A stretch of 64,000 bases of DNA from Oligoflexia bacterium (GTDB lineage Bacteria; Bdellovibrionota; UBA1018). The position numbers were made by a program, and so were the translations under genes. How positions within the stretch are numbered: position 1 is the stretch's first letter; each line of letters begins with the position of its first letter. This document shows, piece by piece, positions 34,275-42,634 of the stretch. The stretch spans positions 186,001-250,000 of the forward strand of contig JAMPXJ010000001.1 of assembly GCA_023701205.1 (NCBI GenBank). The letters run 5' to 3'. A model generated the notes under the pieces. It made no database searches, was not told the origin of the DNA, and was given only the letters and a program-made list of their open reading frames with translations.

Positions 34275-35414
34275 ATGATCCCCCTTCCGGAGAAAGCAAA
34301 AAAGTACGTCCTCTTCCTGGCCAAGACCGAGATCTTCACCTTCGCGGTCTTCTGGCTGATGTGCCTGACGGTGGCGGGCACGCTCGCGCAGCGTTCGATG
34401 GGCCTGTTCCGGGCGCAGGAGCTGTTCTTCTCCTCGTTCATCTACTGGGTCGGGTACATCCCGCTCCCCGGCGGCTACACGACGATGGGCGTGATCTTCA
34501 TCGGCCTTCTCATCAAGCTGCTCTTTGACAGCACGCTGAAGAACGGCAAGCTCGGCATCTGGATCACGCACGTGGGCGCTCTCCTGCTGCTGCTCGGGGG
34601 GTTCCTGACCGCGGCCTTCAGCCAGGAAGGCGCGATGGTGATCCCGCCCAACCAGACGGTCAACTTCGTGAACGACTACCACAAGCTCGAGCTCGCCGTG
34701 ACCGACACCTCGCCGGCGGATCACGACCAGGTGACCGCCTTCGGCGCCGGTTGGCTCAAGCCGGGTTCGGTGATGAAGGCGCCCGTTCTTCCTTTCGAGA
34801 TCGAGGTGGTGCGGTATTTCAAGAACGTGCGGTTTGACCGGCGCAACGGCATGATCGCGGCCGCGCCGGATCTCCGGGGCTTCGCCGCGAACTTCGAGCT
34901 GCGGGGTGCGCCCGAGGCGAAAGAGGCCGAGCAGAACCAGGCCGGAGCGCTCCTCCGCATCCGCGGCGCGGGCGCGGGCAAGGACGGCACCTACGCACTC
35001 TTCGAGGAGATGCCGGTCCGGCAGACCCTGGAGGCCAATGGCAAGACCTACGCGCTGGATCTGCGCCGCGCGCGCACGATCCTGCCGTTCAAGCTCCATC
35101 TCATCCAATTCGAGAAGAAGATGCATCCCGGAACCGGGATGGCCAAGAGCTACAAGTCAGTGGTCACGCTCCAGGACGGCGGGATCTCCCAGCGGGCTTT
35201 GATCCAGATGAACGAGCCGCTCCGTCATCGCGGCTACACCTTCTACCAGTCCTCCTTCATCGAGCATCCCGCGGGCGACACGACGGTTCTCGCCGTCGTG
35301 AAGAACGCCGGCCGGACGTTTCCCTATATCTCGAGCATCATCATGTGCATCGGGCTGCTGGTTCACCTCATGATCCAGGCGCCCAAGCTCATCCGCAACC
35401 GGCAGGGAGAATGA
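34275..35414 (+). CDS. resB: cytochrome c biogenesis protein ResB (CcsB)
   Basis: A 379-residue membrane protein of the system II cytochrome c maturation pathway. Transmembrane segments lie at about 15-37 (TEIFTFAVFWLMCLTVAGTLA), 60-92 and 97-117, with a large periplasmic beta domain (about 120-345) and a final helix (ISSIIMCIGLLVHLMIQ). In the C-terminal part, LRHRGYTFYQSSFIEHP is a typical ResB motif. It works with CcsA/ResC to hand heme to apocytochromes in the periplasm. AGGAG precedes ATG 34275, and ccsA starts one base after its stop. Confidence 0.93.
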   Translation: MIPLPEKAKKYVLFLAKTEIFTFAVFWLMCLTVAGTLAQRSMGLFRAQELFFSSFIYWVGYIPLPGGYTTMGVIFIGLLIKLLFDSTLKNGKLGIWITHVGALLLLLGGFLTAAFSQEGAMVIPPNQTVNFVNDYHKLELAVTDTSPADHDQVTAFGAGWLKPGSVMKAPVLPFEIEVVRYFKNVRFDRRNGMIAAAPDLRGFAANFELRGAPEAKEAEQNQAGALLRIRGAGAGKDGTYALFEEMPVRQTLEANGKTYALDLRRARTILPFKLHLIQFEKKMHPGTGMAKSYKSVVTLQDGGISQRALIQMNEPLRHRGYTFYQSSFIEHPAGDTTVLAVVKNAGRTFPYISSIIMCIGLLVHLMIQAPKLIRNRQGE

Positions 35415-35415
35415 C

Positions 35416-37314
35416 ATGAAACGTTTACTGAGTTCCATCCTTCTGCTTTCCAGCGTCGTCGCGGCGGCGAGCCCTACGCCGGATTTCACGTTCAAGGAGC
35501 TGGGCCTGGTGCCGATGCTCCACGAGGGCCGGATCAAGCCGCTGGACACCTTCGCGCGCATTCATCTCCTGGCCTTTTACGGCCGGAGCAAGCTGCCGGA
35601 TCAGAGCGCGATGCAGTGGCTGGCAGAGCTGCTTTTCGACGAGTCGCGGGCGTATGATCGGCGGGTTTTCAACGTGTCGGATTACGCGGTGGTCGAGGCG
35701 CTGGGCCTGGAGCGCACCGAAGGCCACAAATATTCGTTCTACGAGCTGACCCAGGGATTCCAATCGCAGGCGGAGACTTTCTCGCAGCTCCTGAACAAGA
35801 AGGAAGAGGAGCGCACTTCGGTCCAGAACCACATGGTCGAGGTGTACGAGAAGTACCTTCGTTATCTGGAGATCAGCCGCTCGTTCTCGGTCTTCCTGCC
35901 CCAGTTCGAGGTTTCCTCGCCGAAGCTCGCGCTGGCGCTGACGGTGCAGCCGGGGGAGCGGCTGAGCTTCCGGGATCTCATGAAGCGCAAGCAGTTCGAG
36001 GAGGGAATCCGCCGCCTGGTGACCTCCAAGGGCGCCGGACTCACGGATGACGAGAAACGGGAACTCGCGGAGCTTTCCATCCGGTACGATCGCGCCCAGC
36101 GCGATGTCCAGACGGAGATCTTCCGGATCATCCCGCCGCAGTGGCAGCATGCCTCGGATCTCTGGCTTGCGCCCACAGCATTGATGGGTTCGGGTCTCGG
36201 CTCGCCCGAAAGCACGCAGTACCTGAATCTGTGGAAAGGCCTGTACGAGGCCTATCATTCGGGCGACGGGCGGAAGTGGAACGAGACGAGCGCCCGGATC
36301 CTCGTCGAGTCGCAGCAGCACGCGGCGAAGGTCATTAGCCCCTGGAAGATCCGCCTCGAGAACGCTTATAACCGTTTCGACTTCTTCACCTACAGCCTGG
36401 CGCTGTACATCGCTTCCTTCCTGGCGCTCGCTTTCAGCTGGATGATCTGGCCGCAGGCGCTGGCGCGCTGGAGCTTCGGGCTTCTCGCGGCAGGGGGCGT
36501 ATTCCATCTGGCCGGAATGGTCATGAGGGTGGTTATCATGGGGCGCCCACCGGTGGCGACGCTCTACGAGTCGATCATCTTCGTGGGCCTCACGGCGGTG
36601 GTGTTCGGCCTGGTCCTGGAACGGATGCGCCGCAACGGCCTGGGCACGCTGATCGGCGCGGTGTCGGGCGCGATCCTGCAGTTCATGGGCACCCGGTACG
36701 AGACCTCGGGCGATACCATGGGCATGCTGGTGGCGGTGCTGAACACCAACTTCTGGCTGGCCACTCACGTGGTCACGATCACGATCGGCTACGGCTCCTG
36801 CTTCGTCGGCGGGGTGCTCGGGCATGTCTATCTGCTGTCCCGCATCTTCAAGCCCAAGGATCAGGCGAAAGCGGACGAGGTGAGCCGCAACATCGTCGGC
36901 GTGAGCCTGGTTTCGCTTTTCTTCACGATGTTCGGGACGATCCTGGGCGGGATCTGGGCGGACCAGTCCTGGGGCCGCTTCTGGGGCTGGGATCCCAAGG
37001 AAAACGGCGCGCTCTGGATCGTGCTGTGGCTGCTTTTCCTGCTCCATGCGCGCCTTTGCGGGATCGTCGGCAAGATCGGCATGGCCGTCGGCATGGTGCT
37101 CACGAACGTGATCGTGGCGCTGGCCTGGTTCGGCGTGAACCTCCTGAACGTGGGCCTGCACTCGTACGGCTTCACTTCGAACATCGCCACGAATCTCGCG
37201 CTATTCTGCGGGGCGGAGATCCTGTTCTCGATCGTGACCTATGCAATGGCGAAGCAGAAAGAACAGCTTCTGGACAAGGATGAATCGCTCCGGAAAGGGA
37301 TCGTCCAAACCTGA
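35416..37314 (+). CDS. ccsA: cytochrome c biogenesis protein CcsA/ResC
   Basis: A 632-residue heme-handling membrane protein. An N-terminal hydrophobic signal/anchor is followed by an unusually long periplasmic domain (about 25-315), then eight or so transmembrane helices (from YSLALYIASFLALAFSWMIW). The tryptophan-rich heme-binding WWD motif is WGRFWGWDPKENGALW (about residues 518-533); conserved His residues lie in flanking helices (NFWLATHVVTI, LLNVGLHSYG). Together with ResB it attaches heme to CXXCH sites, here very probably those of the neighbouring cytochromes. A long hairpin covers the stop codon. Confidence 0.94.
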   Translation: MKRLLSSILLLSSVVAAASPTPDFTFKELGLVPMLHEGRIKPLDTFARIHLLAFYGRSKLPDQSAMQWLAELLFDESRAYDRRVFNVSDYAVVEALGLERTEGHKYSFYELTQGFQSQAETFSQLLNKKEEERTSVQNHMVEVYEKYLRYLEISRSFSVFLPQFEVSSPKLALALTVQPGERLSFRDLMKRKQFEEGIRRLVTSKGAGLTDDEKRELAELSIRYDRAQRDVQTEIFRIIPPQWQHASDLWLAPTALMGSGLGSPESTQYLNLWKGLYEAYHSGDGRKWNETSARILVESQQHAAKVISPWKIRLENAYNRFDFFTYSLALYIASFLALAFSWMIWPQALARWSFGLLAAGGVFHLAGMVMRVVIMGRPPVATLYESIIFVGLTAVVFGLVLERMRRNGLGTLIGAVSGAILQFMGTRYETSGDTMGMLVAVLNTNFWLATHVVTITIGYGSCFVGGVLGHVYLLSRIFKPKDQAKADEVSRNIVGVSLVSLFFTMFGTILGGIWADQSWGRFWGWDPKENGALWIVLWLLFLLHARLCGIVGKIGMAVGMVLTNVIVALAWFGVNLLNVGLHSYGFTSNIATNLALFCGAEILFSIVTYAMAKQKEQLLDKDESLRKGIVQT

Positions 37315-37327
37315 TCCCTTTCCGGAG
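37288..37327 (+). terminator. 15-bp perfect hairpin over the ccsA stop codon
   Basis: CTCCGGAAAGGGATC (37288-37302) pairs perfectly with GATCCCTTTCCGGAG (37313-37327) around a 10-base loop. There is no T-run, but it lies between convergent operons; it could terminate or protect both mRNA ends. Confidence 0.6.
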
Positions 37328-37349
37328 GGTTAAATCGGGGTTCCGACAG

Positions 37350-37586
37350 TCAGAGAGGGCGTTTTTTCAGGACGTTCTCGAGGTCGCTTGAGATCTCCTT
37401 GGACTCGCGCAGGAGCTGCACGAGCCAGAGGGCGACCGCGGCCAGGATGAAGAGCATCCCGAAGGTGAACGCCGCCGCGATTCCCAACGGGCTGTGCATG
37501 CTGCCGGCGATGACGAGCAGGAACAGTCCGATGAACTGCAGGGCCAGGATCTGGATGACGTGACTGGGTGGATATTTATTGCTCAT
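37350..37586 (-). CDS. small two-helix membrane protein
   Basis: A 78-residue protein with two transmembrane helices (VIQILALQFIGLFLLVIAGSM and GIAAAFTFGMLFILAAVALWLV) and a charged C-terminal tail (LLRESKEISSDLENVLKKRPL). It follows the tetraheme cytochrome gene by 15 bases on the same strand, so it may be an accessory of that quinol-oxidising module. Family unknown; conservation next to napC-type genes would support it. Confidence 0.6.
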   Translation of the reverse strand: MSNKYPPSHVIQILALQFIGLFLLVIAGSMHSPLGIAAAFTFGMLFILAAVALWLVQLLRESKEISSDLENVLKKRPL

Positions 37587-37601
37587 GGTCGGTCTCCGTT
37601 C

Positions 37602-38267
37602 TCATTCGTCCGCCGACGGCTTCGCGCCCTCGGCTGAAGGTGAAGCGACGGTCTCAGGCTCTTCCGCGTCCTCGGCGGCCTCCCGCACTCCGTGCGCGAT
37701 GTCATGGCAACCGGCGACGAGGCAGCCTTTTTCGCCGCTCAGGATCTTCTCGAGGTAGCCGGGCTCCTTGTTGTGGTTTTTCTTCGCGCGGAACCGCTTG
37801 GACTCCGCGTGGCAGTAGAGGCAGTTGTTCACGTCATAAGGCTTGTAGGTCTTGATCTCCTCGGGTTTGGGCGGCGTCGTGAAGTAATAGACCCAGAGGT
37901 GCTTGAGGCCGCTGAGCTTGGCCCGCACGCCGCCGAAGAGATCGTAATCGGTATGGCAGGTGTAACAGGCCTTTTCCTTGGGGACGTAGTTGTTCGCCCA
38001 GTGGACCGCGGCGACGATCTCCTCGTCCTCGGACTTGAGGCTATCACCGTGCTTTTCCATCGTGTGGCAGCGCAGGCAGAAGTCGACGTTTTTCATCGAC
38101 TCGATCGTATGGACGTTGGCCGGAACGGCTCCGAGAACGGGAAAGATCACTACGATCAGGCCGATCATCAGGCGCCGGGTGATTCGGCCGAAGCTGTGCC
38201 AGCCGAAGATCAGCATTGAGATCAGCAGCAGGTCCGCCGCGAGAATGAACCAAAGGAGTATGCTCAT
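37602..38267 (-). CDS. NapC/NrfH-type membrane-anchored tetraheme cytochrome
   Basis: A 221-residue cytochrome with two hydrophobic N-terminal stretches (about 2-21 and 30-52) and a periplasmic heme domain. Heme sites are CLRCH, CYTCH, CLYCH and CLVAGCH, the last being CX4CH where the family normally has CX2CH. NapC/NrfH/CymA proteins oxidise menaquinol and pass electrons to periplasmic partners; here the decaheme conduit converging on this operon is the obvious candidate. The C-terminal about 35 residues are Glu/Ala/Pro-rich and probably disordered. AAGGA is present 8 bases before the ATG. Confidence 0.85.
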   Translation of the reverse strand: MSILLWFILAADLLLISMLIFGWHSFGRITRRLMIGLIVVIFPVLGAVPANVHTIESMKNVDFCLRCHTMEKHGDSLKSEDEEIVAAVHWANNYVPKEKACYTCHTDYDLFGGVRAKLSGLKHLWVYYFTTPPKPEEIKTYKPYDVNNCLYCHAESKRFRAKKNHNKEPGYLEKILSGEKGCLVAGCHDIAHGVREAAEDAEEPETVASPSAEGAKPSADE

Positions 38268-38281
38268 GGAAGGGTTCCTTT

Positions 38282-38314
38282 AAAAAAGGGCCGGCGGAGG
38301 TTCCCGCCAGCCCT
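38282..38314 (-). terminator. hairpin with T-run on the minus strand
   Basis: GGGCCGGCGG pairs with the CCCGCCAGCCC arm (one mismatch); on the minus strand it is followed by six T residues (A-run 38282-38287). It lies between the monoheme cytochrome and the tetraheme cytochrome gene, so read-through here would set the ratio of the two products. Confidence 0.75.
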
Positions 38315-38326
38315 TCGTTTTAACGC

Positions 38327-38728
38327 TTATTTGCCTTTCTTTTCCGATTTTTCCGGCTTGGTCTTGAGAGTCTCGAGCCAGGTGGTGATCGTCTCGAGCT
38401 CGGACTTGGAACCCTTGAACCGCTTGCGGTGCTCCTTGCCTTCCTTCTTGACGCTCTTCTTCAGATACTTGCGCATCCAGGCGGCGTCGTGCTCCAGCCC
38501 GGCTCCGGAGAGATCCGGCGGCTCCTTTTCGTCCTTGTCCTTCTCGTCTTTTTTCTCCGAGGCGGAGAGCTTCACTCCGAGCGAGTTGATGGTGTGGCAC
38601 TCGTCGCAGTGCTGCGCCTTGAAGATCTTCAATCCTTCGGGCTCCTCCGCGCCGGCCAGGCCGGGTGCCGCCAGGCTCGCCGCGAGGACGAGCGAGAGCG
38701 ATATGATCAGTTGGGGTCGAATCGACAT
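38327..38728 (-). CDS. periplasmic monoheme c-type cytochrome
   Basis: A 133-residue protein with a signal peptide ending LAGA-EE and one heme site CDECH. A Lys/Glu/Asp-rich insert (about residues 60-78) is followed by PPDLSGAGLEHDAAWMRKYL and a C-terminal RFKGSKSELETITTWLETL. The distal Met ligand usual in class I cytochromes is not evident near the C-terminus, where HRKRFKG is found. It may shuttle electrons between the tetraheme and decaheme proteins. GGAG lies before ATG 38728. Confidence 0.85.
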   Translation of the reverse strand: MSIRPQLIISLSLVLAASLAAPGLAGAEEPEGLKIFKAQHCDECHTINSLGVKLSASEKKDEKDKDEKEPPDLSGAGLEHDAAWMRKYLKKSVKKEGKEHRKRFKGSKSELETITTWLETLKTKPEKSEKKGK

Positions 38729-38871
38729 CGTGCATGCTCCTATCAGTGGAAATGCGTTGAATACAAAAAGACAGCAATTTGCCTGTCCTGCGATTTTCAC
38801 ATGGTTTGATACGTTCAGCAATAAGAGCAAGGATTGCGCCGGCACCGCGCTTGCGATATCACGGGAAGCGT

Positions 38872-39609
38872 ATGCGGCATCTGATGACCACTCGCACGAT
38901 CGCGTTCCTGAGCCTTTTGTTCGTCATGGTTCCGATCAGCCCCCGGGGTGCGTCGGCATCACCGCGCTGCGAAGAGGTGGTCGAGCGCGTCGGTGCGCTG
39001 CAGGTGCAGGTGATTCGGAGCTCCGACCGTTGCTTCGTGAACCTGACGCCCACGAACATCTCCGGAATGGTCTACCGCTCCTTTCTGGTGACGAGTGAAG
39101 GAAAGCTGCTGGTCTTTAATTCCTACGGCGACGGGCCTGATTCCGAGGATACGGGGGCGCGCGAGTTTTTCTTCTTTCCGCGCGTACGGGAAACGGGTTT
39201 TGCCTGGCGCGACGACGGGACCTTGGGGCTGCTGCTGGTGAACGGCGAGGAGCTCCGCGTGGATACCGCCACGGCGCGCCTGCGCGGGCTTACTGGCGGA
39301 GAGCTGGTCGAAGCGGAGGCGGTGGACCGCCGTAACCAGGGCGGCGTGGAGATCCCGCGGCATTCGGGCATCCTGCTGGATGCGGGATATCGCCGCGGCG
39401 GATCCCCGATCCTGCGGCGACAGGGGAGCTCGCGCTTCAGCGATCCCGATGGAAAATCCTGCACCGTGCGCAACGAGGAGGTCTTCCGTTACCCTTCGAC
39501 GCCCGACGGAGAGGTCGGCCTCCGTCATGAAACTGACGCTGAGCTTGCCGGGTTCCTGCGCGCGCGCTGTCCCGGCTTGAGAGCTGAGCTCCTGCAGCAA
39601 GGCCAGTGA
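38872..39609 (+). CDS. secreted protein of unknown function
   Basis: A 245-residue exported protein: signal peptide (RTIAFLSLLFVMVPISPRGASA, then SPRCEE) and a beta-rich mature domain (LQVQVIRSSDRCFVNLTPTN, YRSFLVTSEGKLLVFNSYGDG, FAWRDDGTLGLLLVNGEEL). Four cysteines are present in the mature part. GGGAAG precedes ATG 38872. Its stop overlaps the start of the YcxB-like gene (TGATG). No known family. Confidence 0.65.
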   Translation: MRHLMTTRTIAFLSLLFVMVPISPRGASASPRCEEVVERVGALQVQVIRSSDRCFVNLTPTNISGMVYRSFLVTSEGKLLVFNSYGDGPDSEDTGAREFFFFPRVRETGFAWRDDGTLGLLLVNGEELRVDTATARLRGLTGGELVEAEAVDRRNQGGVEIPRHSGILLDAGYRRGGSPILRRQGSSRFSDPDGKSCTVRNEEVFRYPSTPDGEVGLRHETDAELAGFLRARCPGLRAELLQQGQ

Positions 39610-40118
39610 TGAGAACGGGCGAGTGTCGCGTTGCCTTCGTTCTGAGCGAGTCCGAGTTCGTGCGCGCGCATCGGGTCCATCTGCGGCGATCGCTGCTCAC
39701 CTTCAAGAACGCGCTCGCCTTGACCTTCGCGCTGGGCTTGGGGATGGTTCAGGCGGCGATCTTCGGAGGGGAGGACTGGGCGCTTCGGGTCTTCGGTTTG
39801 CTCTGGGTGATGGTGATCGGTTTTGCGGCCTATTCCTTCGTGCAGCTGCCCCGGACGCTGTTTCGGCGCCAGTCGCGCTATTCAGGGCCGCAGGAGGCGG
39901 TCCTGGCGAGCGACGGGGTCCGGCTGCGGTTTCAAGGCGGGCCCGAGGAGCTTCGGTCCTGGTCGGAGCTTACGGAAACCTTCGAGGACCACGAGTTCTT
40001 CTTTTTCCGACTTCGGCACGGGGTGCCCTGGATAGTTCCCAAGCGCGCGTTCGCGAGCCCGGCCGAGGCGGCCCGGTTCCGCTCCTTTCTCGAATCCGAC
40101 GCCGCAGTTATGCCATAA
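39609..40118 (+). CDS. YcxB-like membrane protein
   Basis: A 169-residue protein with two transmembrane helices (about 28-50 and 56-75, ALALTFALGLGMVQAAIFGG and VFGLLWVMVIGFAAYSFV) and a C-terminal PH-like domain (VLASDGVRLRFQGGPEELRSWSELTETFEDHEFFFFRL...WIVPKRAF). The layout and the 'iPKRAF...FRSFLES' ending match the YcxB family of unknown function. It may be co-transcribed with the preceding secreted protein. Confidence 0.6.
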   Translation: MRTGECRVAFVLSESEFVRAHRVHLRRSLLTFKNALALTFALGLGMVQAAIFGGEDWALRVFGLLWVMVIGFAAYSFVQLPRTLFRRQSRYSGPQEAVLASDGVRLRFQGGPEELRSWSELTETFEDHEFFFFRLRHGVPWIVPKRAFASPAEAARFRSFLESDAAVMP

Positions 40119-40127
40119 TGGCTGCGG

Positions 40128-42632
40128 ATGAATCATCGCGACTGGTACCAGCGAAACGCACCGGAGCTGCAGCAGGAAGGCCTCTGGCTTCGTGGCGGCG
40201 AGCTCAATACCTTGCCCCTTTCGGAGTACGACTCGCGCCCGTTCCGCGCGCTTTTCGCGCGGCTCTCGACTTATCTCGACACGGGCTATTCCTTCACGCA
40301 CCAGCTTCTTTACCAGCTCGCGGCCGGAACGCCGGGGGTTTTCCCGGATCTGGCCTATCTTCCGCCGCGGGGGGATGCCGCGATTTTCGATCGCGATGGA
40401 GTCCCTTGGCTGCTCGGCACGCAGACGAAGCGGGGCCCCGAGGGCTTCGATCTGATCGGCTTTTCCAACTCGATCGTGCAGGAGCTCATCAATCTGCGCA
40501 TAATGCTCGCGCGGAGCGGGATACCGCTCTCGAAAGCCGAGCGGCTCGAGCGACCCGAGGTCCCTCTGCTTTTGCTCGGGGGGGCTAACGCGCTGTATTC
40601 CTCGGCGGCCTGGCTCGACGCGCCGCTCGTGGACGCGATCTTCGTCGGCGAAAGCGATCAGGCGATCAGGGAGATCCTGGAGCTGTGTCGCGACGGCAAG
40701 GCCGCGGGCCGGCCGAAAAGTGAGCTTCTTTCGGAGCTCGCGCGGCTTCCGGGCGTCTTCGAGCCGGATCGGCCCGGACCCACGCGCAAGAGCTTCGTCT
40801 GGGACCTGAATCGTTCCATGGCGCTCGAACGCGCGCCGATCCCTTACGTGCCCGAGCAGGCGGGCGCGGCGCATCTGCAGATCAGCGAAGGTTGCCCCTG
40901 CTTCTGCAGCTTCTGCGCGGAAAGCTGGGAGCGACGCCCCTATCGTGAGCGCTCGAGCGAAGTGCTGCGCGAGAAGGCGCTCAGGCTCAAGGCTTCGATG
41001 GGCCTCGATACGGTGGATCTCTACAGCTTCAATTTCAACCTGCACTCGGAGCTCTATGGGATTCTCTGGGAGCTCGCGCCGAACTTCCGGCATATCGGTC
41101 TCAAGAGCCAGCGTTTCGACCTGCTCGCGCACGATCCGGAGATGCTCCGGTTCCAGCAGGTGCTTGACAAGACGAGCCTCACCTGCGGCCTCGAGGGGAT
41201 CTCCCCCCGGATGAGGCGCTACCTGCACAAGAACCTCGACGACGGGGAGCTGCACCGGAGTCTCGAGGCGATCTTCAAGGTCAAGGCGCGCGAGCTGAAG
41301 GTCTTCATGATCGCCACGGGACTGGAGGAGGAGCAGGACTTCGAAGAGCTCGGTGGGCTGCTTGAGCACCTGAATCAGGCGCGGCGGCGGACGGACGCGC
41401 GCACGCGGGTGATCTTCTCGATGACGCCGCTGGTGCGCTTTCCGTGGACGCCGCTCGAGTTCGAGGATGCCTTTCCGATGGCCCGCTTCGAGCCGATCCT
41501 GCGCAAGACGGCGGGCCGGGTGCGGGCGGCGGGCTTCGAGTTTCGGGAAGCGGCGGACCTCCCTGAATACTGGGTCTCCCAGGTGCTCGTGCGCGCGGCG
41601 GAGCCGGCGGTCGCGCGCGCGCTGGGACGGGCGATCGAGCGCACGGACTTCGTGTATTACCGCGAGATTCCGGAGGGGTTCCGGGCGACGCTCGAAAGCG
41701 CGCTTCGCGAGGAGGGTCTTGAGCCCGAGCGCCTGCTTCTCGGCTTCAGTCTCGAGGAAAGTCGCGCGAAGCCCTGGGCGACGATCGAGACCGGAGTCAA
41801 GCGGGAGTTCCTCTGGGAGCGGGCGCAGCTTGCCCGCCGGTTCGGCGAGATCGACTACTGCCTGGGCCGCAGCTGGACGAAGGCGCGCTGCTCGCATTGC
41901 GGCGGCTGCCCCACGCGGCATCACGTGCGCGCGATCGTGCTGGCCGACCAGAAGCGCGGCTATTCCGTGGACGACTTCAAAGCGCGACGGCTCGCGGCCC
42001 AGAGGCTCGAACGAAAGCTCGGCTTCCTCGTCGAGGTGGGCGCGCCCGCGCGGGGCCTGCCTCGCAAGATGATGGGCGTGGCTCTCGCGCGCGCGCTCAT
42101 GCTGAGCGCCTCGGAGCTCGTGCCCCTTTTTCGTGGATTCGCCGGGGCGCACTGGTCGAAGGAGGACGAGCCGGTCTGGGTGACGGGCAAGGACGCGCTG
42201 ACGCTCGTGTGGAGCGAGCCAGCGCTCGCGCTGCTGGCGAGCCGCTTGGCGGACCCGGCCTGGCTTGCGCGGGTGAACGCGGAGCTGGGCGAGTGGGGGA
42301 AGTTGCTGGGAGCCGTACCTCCTTCCGGTTGGGCGCCTTCAGGCCTGCGTCTCGTGACCTCCTGGGAGCCCAGGCTGGAGGCCTATCTCAAAGCGCGCGG
42401 GCTCAAGCATACGTTGCGCAAGGACGGCGATGGCGGCTATGTTTTCGAGCTGACGCCTGAGTCCGTTCGTAGGGGCTTCTTGCGGAAACTTTCCCGGAAA
42501 AAGCTCGAAGACGGGGCATTTGGCTGCGAACTCGCGACCGGGCCGAAGTTCGAGCTGACCGAATTCCTCGCGCAGGGAGTTCTCGGCGGAAAAGGCGCCC
42601 GAGCTTCGAGAATTCGGCTCGAGGCGTTTTGA
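40128..42632 (+). CDS. large radical SAM protein with a second Cys cluster
   Basis: An 834-residue radical SAM enzyme. The N-terminal about 240 residues look like a cobalamin-binding-type Rossmann region (YLPPRGDAAIF, FDLIGFSNSIVQELINL, LLLLGGANALYSSAAW, IFVGESDQAI). The [4Fe-4S] site is CX3CX2C (Cys 256, 260, 263). The TIM-barrel part has LGLE-type LTCGLEGISPRMRRYLHKNL. A second cluster CSHCGGC (about 588-594) is preceded by CLGRSWTKARC. Two further C-terminal domains recall the tail-end of tRNA-modifying or elongator-type B12/SAM enzymes, but no substrate can be named. A CATAAT sequence lies 9-14 bases before the ATG. Confidence 0.85.
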   Translation: MNHRDWYQRNAPELQQEGLWLRGGELNTLPLSEYDSRPFRALFARLSTYLDTGYSFTHQLLYQLAAGTPGVFPDLAYLPPRGDAAIFDRDGVPWLLGTQTKRGPEGFDLIGFSNSIVQELINLRIMLARSGIPLSKAERLERPEVPLLLLGGANALYSSAAWLDAPLVDAIFVGESDQAIREILELCRDGKAAGRPKSELLSELARLPGVFEPDRPGPTRKSFVWDLNRSMALERAPIPYVPEQAGAAHLQISEGCPCFCSFCAESWERRPYRERSSEVLREKALRLKASMGLDTVDLYSFNFNLHSELYGILWELAPNFRHIGLKSQRFDLLAHDPEMLRFQQVLDKTSLTCGLEGISPRMRRYLHKNLDDGELHRSLEAIFKVKARELKVFMIATGLEEEQDFEELGGLLEHLNQARRRTDARTRVIFSMTPLVRFPWTPLEFEDAFPMARFEPILRKTAGRVRAAGFEFREAADLPEYWVSQVLVRAAEPAVARALGRAIERTDFVYYREIPEGFRATLESALREEGLEPERLLLGFSLEESRAKPWATIETGVKREFLWERAQLARRFGEIDYCLGRSWTKARCSHCGGCPTRHHVRAIVLADQKRGYSVDDFKARRLAAQRLERKLGFLVEVGAPARGLPRKMMGVALARALMLSASELVPLFRGFAGAHWSKEDEPVWVTGKDALTLVWSEPALALLASRLADPAWLARVNAELGEWGKLLGAVPPSGWAPSGLRLVTSWEPRLEAYLKARGLKHTLRKDGDGGYVFELTPESVRRGFLRKLSRKKLEDGAFGCELATGPKFELTEFLAQGVLGGKGARASRIRLEAF

Positions 42633-42634
42633 GC

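Noticed and set aside
35425-37161. Minus-strand open frame of 578 codons
   Set aside because: Antisense to ccsA, which has the WWD motif and correct membrane topology on the plus strand.
39882-42152. Minus-strand open frame of 756 codons
   Set aside because: Shadow of the radical SAM gene; low-complexity charged product.
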